DNA from: Candidatus Campbelliibacteriota bacterium
GTDB lineage: Bacteria > Patescibacteriota > Minisyncoccia > UBA9983
Length of the DNA stretch: 24,323 nt
Reading direction: 5' to 3'
NCBI GenBank assembly: GCA_003231675.1
Contig: QIJB01000084.1
Coordinates: forward strand, 1-24,323
Within the stretch, counting starts at the first letter, position 1. Every line of letters starts with the position of its first letter. The notes below the pieces were generated by a model. The model saw only the letters and a list, made by a program, of their open reading frames with translations, did not search any database and was not told the DNA's origin. Shown here piece after piece: positions 20,129 to 24,323 of this stretch. The position numbers and the translations under genes were made by a program.

Positions 20129-22526
20129 GCAAGAAAAAACAATAGAAATCAAAACCAAGAAGCCTTTTAACTGGGGATCTCTTTCCGCTTATATATTTTA
20201 CGGCTTAGCCTTTTTGTTGCCACTCTTTTTTTTACCGTTGGCGACGGCTCCGTTTAATGCGGCAAAGGCGTTCCTTTTTTACATCGGCATTTCTCTGGCT
20301 TTTATATTTTGGCTTTTTGATTGTCTTCAGAAAGGGAAAATTCAAATACCAAAGAGCGGATTGTTGCTCGCTTTGGGCGGTGTTATTTTAGCGTGGTTTA
20401 TTTCTTCCATTTTCTCTTTGAATCCCGCCATTTCCTTAATGGGGATGGGCTACGAAATCGGCACTTTTATGTTTTTTCTCTTTTGCGGTTTGGCGGTTTT
20501 TCTTGTCGCCAATCTCTTTAGGAATGAACAGAGGGTTGTAATTTTTTATCTTCTCTTACTCTTGTCTTCTTTTCTGGTATTTATTTTTCAGTTATTCCAT
20601 ACGGTTTTCGGATTAACCATTTTATCATCAACCATTTTTCAGGCGCCGACGAGTAATCTTCTCGGCGGTTGGAATGATTTTGCCATCTTTTTCGGTTTTA
20701 TAGCTCTTACCTCGGTTTGCTTTTTTGAGATGTCAAAGTTCAAAAGGGCGATTAAAGGAGTTTTTTTCGCGAGCGTTCTTCTTTCCATATTGGCGATGCT
20801 CGCTGTCAATTTTTTCATCGCTTGGATAATTTTCGGTTTCTTTATTCTTGTTTTTCTTGTTTATTTTTTGTCAGCCTCTTTCTATTCGCACTCCTCTTCT
20901 TTCGCCGAAGAGCGAGGATCCGCTTCGGGATTGCCTTCACTCTCCAGCAAGATAATCACTCTACCCCTCTTCATTCTCTTGATAGTAATCTTTTTTATTC
21001 TGGCGAGAGGATTGTTGGGAGGTTTTACCGGAACATTGCACACTTCCGTTACTGAAGTGGGGCTCTCATGGAATTCAACTTTTTCCATTGCCAAACATGT
21101 CTTGAAAGAAAACCCCATTTTAGGATCCGGTCCGAATACTTTTTTATATGATTGGCTTAAGTATAAGCCGGCTTCAATCAATTCCACAATGTTTTGGAGT
21201 GTTCGTTTTCGTTCGGGTATAAGTTATTTGTTTTCAATGATGTCCACAGCGGGCGCCCTAGGCGCCTTGGCGCTCTTGAGTTTCCTTGGCTTTCTCCTGT
21301 ATTACGGAACGAAAGTCCTCTCTTATTTTGAAAATGATATCAGAAAAGTTATCTTGTTCACCTCATTTTTAGGGTCTCTCTATCTTTGGTCTTTTGTAAT
21401 TTTCTATTCTCCTGGATTTTTGATATTCGCCTTGGCTTTCTTGATGACGGGCATATTGATTGCCATGCTTGCGCGCGTCGGAAAAATAAAAATGCTTGAG
21501 ATAAACTTTTCCGCGAGTCCGAGGTTGGGATTTATTTCCGTATTGGTGATAATCATCTTGATGATAGGAACGGTTTCATCTCTATATCTCTTTTCCAGAA
21601 AATATTGGGCGCTTCATTCCTACACACAGGCGCTTAAGGCTCTAAATGTTCAAGGTAATCTTGATAAAAGTGAGATTGCCCTTACGAGGGCTGCCAACAT
21701 AGACGCTCAAGATCAGTATTTCAGATCGCTTGCCGAGATTGGCATATTAAGGATGCAACAGGTTTTATCAAAAAAGGATTTATCCAAAGACATTTTACGG
21801 AGTAAATTTCAGAATATTTTAGGCATAGCAATACAAAATGCCCAAAGGGCGACCGACCTGAATCCAAATGATCCGCTGAATTGGATGGAATTGGCGAGGG
21901 TTTACGAATCCGTTGTTCCATTTGGTATTTCAGGATCCGGTGCTTTTTCCATCAAGGCGTATCAAAAAGCGGCGGAGGTGTCTCCTTTTGACCCAAGTCC
22001 TTACCTTGGTATGGCCAGAGTGTCGTTGGCATCCAAAAATGTTAAAAAGGCGAGGGAATACATTCAGTCAGCTCTGAAGATTAAAAGTGATTATGCCGCC
22101 GCTCTGTTCATGCTGTCTCAGATAGAAGCAAGGGAAGGCAACTTGAAAAAAGCCATCCAGAGGGCGGAACAAACGGTGTTCATAGTGCCTAATGACATCG
22201 GAGCGCTTTTCCAGTTGGGACTTTTAAATTACCAAGACAAAAATTACTCTAGTGCCAAAGCTGCTTTTGAAAAGATAATCTCGTTAAACCCGGGATACGC
22301 AAACGCCAATTATTTCTTAGGTCTTATTTACGACAAACAAGGAAAAACTCAGAAGGCCATTAAACTTTTTGAAGAAATAGAAAAGTTAAATCAGAATAAT
22401 AAAGAAGTAAAATTGATTTTGAAGAATTTGCGGGGGGGCAGGGAAGCGCTTAGTGGCATTTCTCCTCCGAATGAGTTTCCTAAAAAACAAAAGGAACCGC
22501 CTGCAAAAGGTGTGAAAGGAGAGTAA
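20127..22526 (+). CDS. O-antigen ligase/polymerase-like membrane protein with TPR tail
   Basis: 799 residues from the ATG at 20127. About 12 membrane segments fill residues 15-490. Between the later segments is a large outer loop with 'ENPILGSGPNTFLYDW', the segment typical of the Wzy/WaaL O-antigen ligase superfamily. After the last membrane segment (about 465-490) come several TPR-type repeats, for example around 'KAAEVSPFDPSPYLGMARV' and 'KIISLNPGYANANYFLG'. The C-terminus is Lys/Pro-rich. Members transfer lipid-linked glycans onto an acceptor or polymerise them at the outer face; substrate is unknown here. The stop is 8 nt before the murJ ATG, so the two are an operon. The promoter suggests a leaderless mRNA. 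Confidence 0.82.
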   Translation: MQEKTIEIKTKKPFNWGSLSAYIFYGLAFLLPLFFLPLATAPFNAAKAFLFYIGISLAFIFWLFDCLQKGKIQIPKSGLLLALGGVILAWFISSIFSLNPAISLMGMGYEIGTFMFFLFCGLAVFLVANLFRNEQRVVIFYLLLLLSSFLVFIFQLFHTVFGLTILSSTIFQAPTSNLLGGWNDFAIFFGFIALTSVCFFEMSKFKRAIKGVFFASVLLSILAMLAVNFFIAWIIFGFFILVFLVYFLSASFYSHSSSFAEERGSASGLPSLSSKIITLPLFILLIVIFFILARGLLGGFTGTLHTSVTEVGLSWNSTFSIAKHVLKENPILGSGPNTFLYDWLKYKPASINSTMFWSVRFRSGISYLFSMMSTAGALGALALLSFLGFLLYYGTKVLSYFENDIRKVILFTSFLGSLYLWSFVIFYSPGFLIFALAFLMTGILIAMLARVGKIKMLEINFSASPRLGFISVLVIIILMIGTVSSLYLFSRKYWALHSYTQALKALNVQGNLDKSEIALTRAANIDAQDQYFRSLAEIGILRMQQVLSKKDLSKDILRSKFQNILGIAIQNAQRATDLNPNDPLNWMELARVYESVVPFGISGSGAFSIKAYQKAAEVSPFDPSPYLGMARVSLASKNVKKAREYIQSALKIKSDYAAALFMLSQIEAREGNLKKAIQRAEQTVFIVPNDIGALFQLGLLNYQDKNYSSAKAAFEKIISLNPGYANANYFLGLIYDKQGKTQKAIKLFEEIEKLNQNNKEVKLILKNLRGGREALSGISPPNEFPKKQKEPPAKGVKGE

Positions 22527-22534
22527 CCCTAACA

Positions 22535-24223
22535 ATGGTGCGGCGCATATTAAAATTATTCCATCATGAGTTTAGCGGTCTTCATAAGACCGCTATGCTT
22601 TTGGCGTTGTCAGCCGGAGCCTCAAGCATTTTGGGACTTTTTCGCGACCGTCTTCTTGCAGGTCATTTCGGGGCGAGCCGATTGTTGGATATTTACTACG
22701 CCTCTTTTAAAATTCCAGACCTTTTGTATAATATCATAGCTCTTTCTCTTGTCTCGGTTACCGTTTTGATACCTATGTTTTTAGAGAAGGTGCGTCGCTC
22801 TGATAAAGACGCCCATCTGTTTTTAAACGGGATTTTTACCGTCTTCCTTTCGCTTATGATTTTTCTGGCGTTGGGATTATTTTTTTTCACTCCCTACTTA
22901 AGCCGTTTAGTTGCCCCGGGCTTTTCTCATCAAGATCGCGAAAGTCTCGTCAGTTTGACGAGGATTATGCTTCTCTCGTCAATTTTACTCGGTTTATCCA
23001 ATCTCCTTTCAAGCGTTATCCAATCCTTTCGGCGTTTCTTTATCTACGCCTTGAGTCCTATTTTCTACAATGCGGGTATCATTTTCGGCATTCTTTTTTT
23101 ATACCCGATTTTTGGTATGAGAGGTTTGGCCTTCGGTGTTGTTTTTGGAGCGTTTCTTCATGCCTTTATTCAAGTTCCGGGTTTGATTAGACTCGGATTT
23201 TTTCCTCGCCTTACGCGGAAAATAGCTTTTTCAGATATGATAAAAGTGGTAAAATTCTCCTTGCCACGTTCTCTGGGGTTGGGGATGCAACAGATTCTTC
23301 TTGTGTTTATCACCGCTATGGCTTCCGCAATGGCGGCCGGGAGTATTGCGGTTTTCAATTTTTCTCTCAATTTGCAATCAGTCGTTCTTATGGTGGTCGG
23401 GATAAGTTACAGTGTCGCCGCTTTCCCAACATTGGCAAAATTATTCGTCAATAATAAAAAAAAGGAATTTTTGGAGCAAACCATTTCCGCGGCTCGTCAG
23501 ATACTCTTTTGGTCTTTTCCCGCCTCAATCCTCCTTATTGTTCTTCGCGCTCAGATAGTGAGAGTTATTCTTGGAACGGGTAATTTTACATGGAATAATA
23601 CGAAGCTTGTCGCCGCGAGTTTGGCTCTTTTCTCTCTTTCAATCACTGCTCAAGCCTTGGTCGTTCTCTTTGTGAGAGCGTTCTATGCCGCCGGAAAAAC
23701 GAAGAAACCTTTTATGATAAATGTTTCTTCGTCGTTGGTAATAGCGGTTTTGGCGCTTTTAATTGTTCATATTTTTGCTCTCTATCCTTCCGTGAGAAAT
23801 ATTTTTGAAAGGATATTGAGGGTAAAGGGGGTTGGTGGTATGGACATATTGGCGCTTACTTTTTCATTTTCGGTGGGAATGATACTGAATGTCATAATTT
23901 TGATAAGGTCTTTTTCAAGTTTTTTCCAATATTCGGTGATTACAAAAATAAAAAGGACACTCATACATGTTATCTCAGCTTCAATTTTAATGGGAGCGAT
24001 GTCTTATTTCGTTTTAATTATTTTGGGGGAGTTCTTAAATACCAAGACTTTTATTGGTATTTTCTCACAAGGTTTCATTGCCGGAATTTTGGGAATAGCG
24101 GTTTGGTATTATTTCTTGATATTTGTAAAGAATCGCGAACTTAAAGAAATCACCGATTCTATCAAACAAAAATTCTGGAAAACTCAGGTAATCGCTCCCG
24201 CTCCGAGAGAATTAGAATTGTAG
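22535..24223 (+). CDS. murJ: Lipid II flippase MurJ
   Basis: 562 residues with about 14 membrane segments, the MATE-like MOP fold of MurJ/MviN, which moves lipid II across the membrane for peptidoglycan synthesis. The N-terminal signature is clear: 'SSILGLFRDRLLAGHFGAS', then 'DIYYASFKIPDLLYNIIAL'. The double Arg that follows this segment in E. coli is replaced by Tyr-Asn. Other family blocks include 'YALSPIFYNAGIIFGILFL', 'FSLPRSLGLGMQQI' and 'FVRAFYAAGKTKKPF'. The start follows the upstream gene by 8 nt; a purine-rich AAAGGAGAG lies within that gene's last codons. Pairing with a glycan ligase-like gene points to cell-envelope assembly. Confidence 0.95.
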   Translation: MVRRILKLFHHEFSGLHKTAMLLALSAGASSILGLFRDRLLAGHFGASRLLDIYYASFKIPDLLYNIIALSLVSVTVLIPMFLEKVRRSDKDAHLFLNGIFTVFLSLMIFLALGLFFFTPYLSRLVAPGFSHQDRESLVSLTRIMLLSSILLGLSNLLSSVIQSFRRFFIYALSPIFYNAGIIFGILFLYPIFGMRGLAFGVVFGAFLHAFIQVPGLIRLGFFPRLTRKIAFSDMIKVVKFSLPRSLGLGMQQILLVFITAMASAMAAGSIAVFNFSLNLQSVVLMVVGISYSVAAFPTLAKLFVNNKKKEFLEQTISAARQILFWSFPASILLIVLRAQIVRVILGTGNFTWNNTKLVAASLALFSLSITAQALVVLFVRAFYAAGKTKKPFMINVSSSLVIAVLALLIVHIFALYPSVRNIFERILRVKGVGGMDILALTFSFSVGMILNVIILIRSFSSFFQYSVITKIKRTLIHVISASILMGAMSYFVLIILGEFLNTKTFIGIFSQGFIAGILGIAVWYYFLIFVKNRELKEITDSIKQKFWKTQVIAPAPRELEL

Positions 24224-24241
24224 GACTTTCGTTTGCTACAT

Positions 24242-24323
24242 TCAAGTTTCTAACGCAACACCTGTTTTCTGATAGAATACTTCATAAGGGGTCAAACCGC
24301 AATGTCGCTTTCTCGGACGAGTG
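24242..24323 (-). mobile_element. IS30-like transposase, C-terminal fragment
   Basis: The right edge, read on the minus strand, encodes 'TRPRKRHCGLTPYEVFYQ' followed by 'KTGVALET' and TGA at 24244-24242. This is the conserved C-terminus of IS30-type DDE transposases (N-x-RPRK...TP-x-EVF...VAL). The rest lies outside the window. The element's end must fall between the stop and about the murJ stop at 24223, but no terminal repeat can be defined with only one end visible. It inserted or ended directly behind murJ. Confidence 0.8.

Overview
The window looks like a chromosomal segment of a Candidate Phyla Radiation (Patescibacteria) bacterium, most likely a Parcubacteria-type lineage. This is inferred from gene content and style and has not been confirmed by phylogeny. 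The signs are lamin-tail/beta-helix surface proteins, a short surface protein carrying the 'VGIG.TNP...LDVNG' motif, a TreT-type glycosyltransferase, a B12-dependent ribonucleotide reductase with an ATP cone and zinc tail, a basic N-terminal extension on RNase J, a membrane-anchored family 5 solute-binding protein, weak or absent Shine-Dalgarno sites, and several promoters placed so that the mRNA would be leaderless. The standard code (TGA as stop) fits all genes seen.

Layout. 1-2420: the 3' part of a large lamin-tail surface protein whose beta-helix tail is broken, then a 68-bp composite palindrome. 2423-5868: TreT-like glycosyltransferase (+), then trpS and an MFS transporter (-). 6039-6956: an exported repetitive surface protein. 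7065-9609: a LabA-like NYN ribonuclease and RNase J (-). The NYN gene sits between two near-identical copies of the last 22 codons of the RNase J gene. 9610-10131: two cloverleaf-like inverted-repeat units built from the 3' end of the adjacent tRNA-Leu(CAG). 10150-12755: secG, a solute-binding protein and a decayed cupin-type phosphoglucose isomerase (-). 12943-15665: a two-gene zinc-ribbon operon, then groES-groEL (+). 15811-16621: a tiny Cys-rich ORF (-) divergent from a stand-alone GGDEF diguanylate cyclase (+). 16720-19374: nrdJ. 19434-19838: RNase P RNA (-) with a 64-nt two-hairpin insertion. 19868-24223: a small MerR/excisionase-like regulator (-), divergent from a membrane polymerase/ligase-TPR gene and murJ (+). 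24242-end: the C-terminus of an IS30-like transposase (-).

How the parts relate. Several genes serve the cell envelope: secG, the solute-binding protein, the surface proteins, the O-antigen-ligase-like protein and murJ. A second group handles RNA processing and decay: RNase J, the NYN nuclease, RNase P RNA and tRNA-Leu. GroESL and NrdJ are housekeeping. The most unusual material lies between genes: the RNase J 3'-end duplication around the NYN gene, the tRNA-tail cloverleaf repeats, the rnpB insertion, and a palindrome spanning the -10 and start codon of the envelope operon next to a small HTH gene. Multiple frameshifts in the isomerase and in the lamin-tail protein indicate gene decay or, less likely, assembly error.
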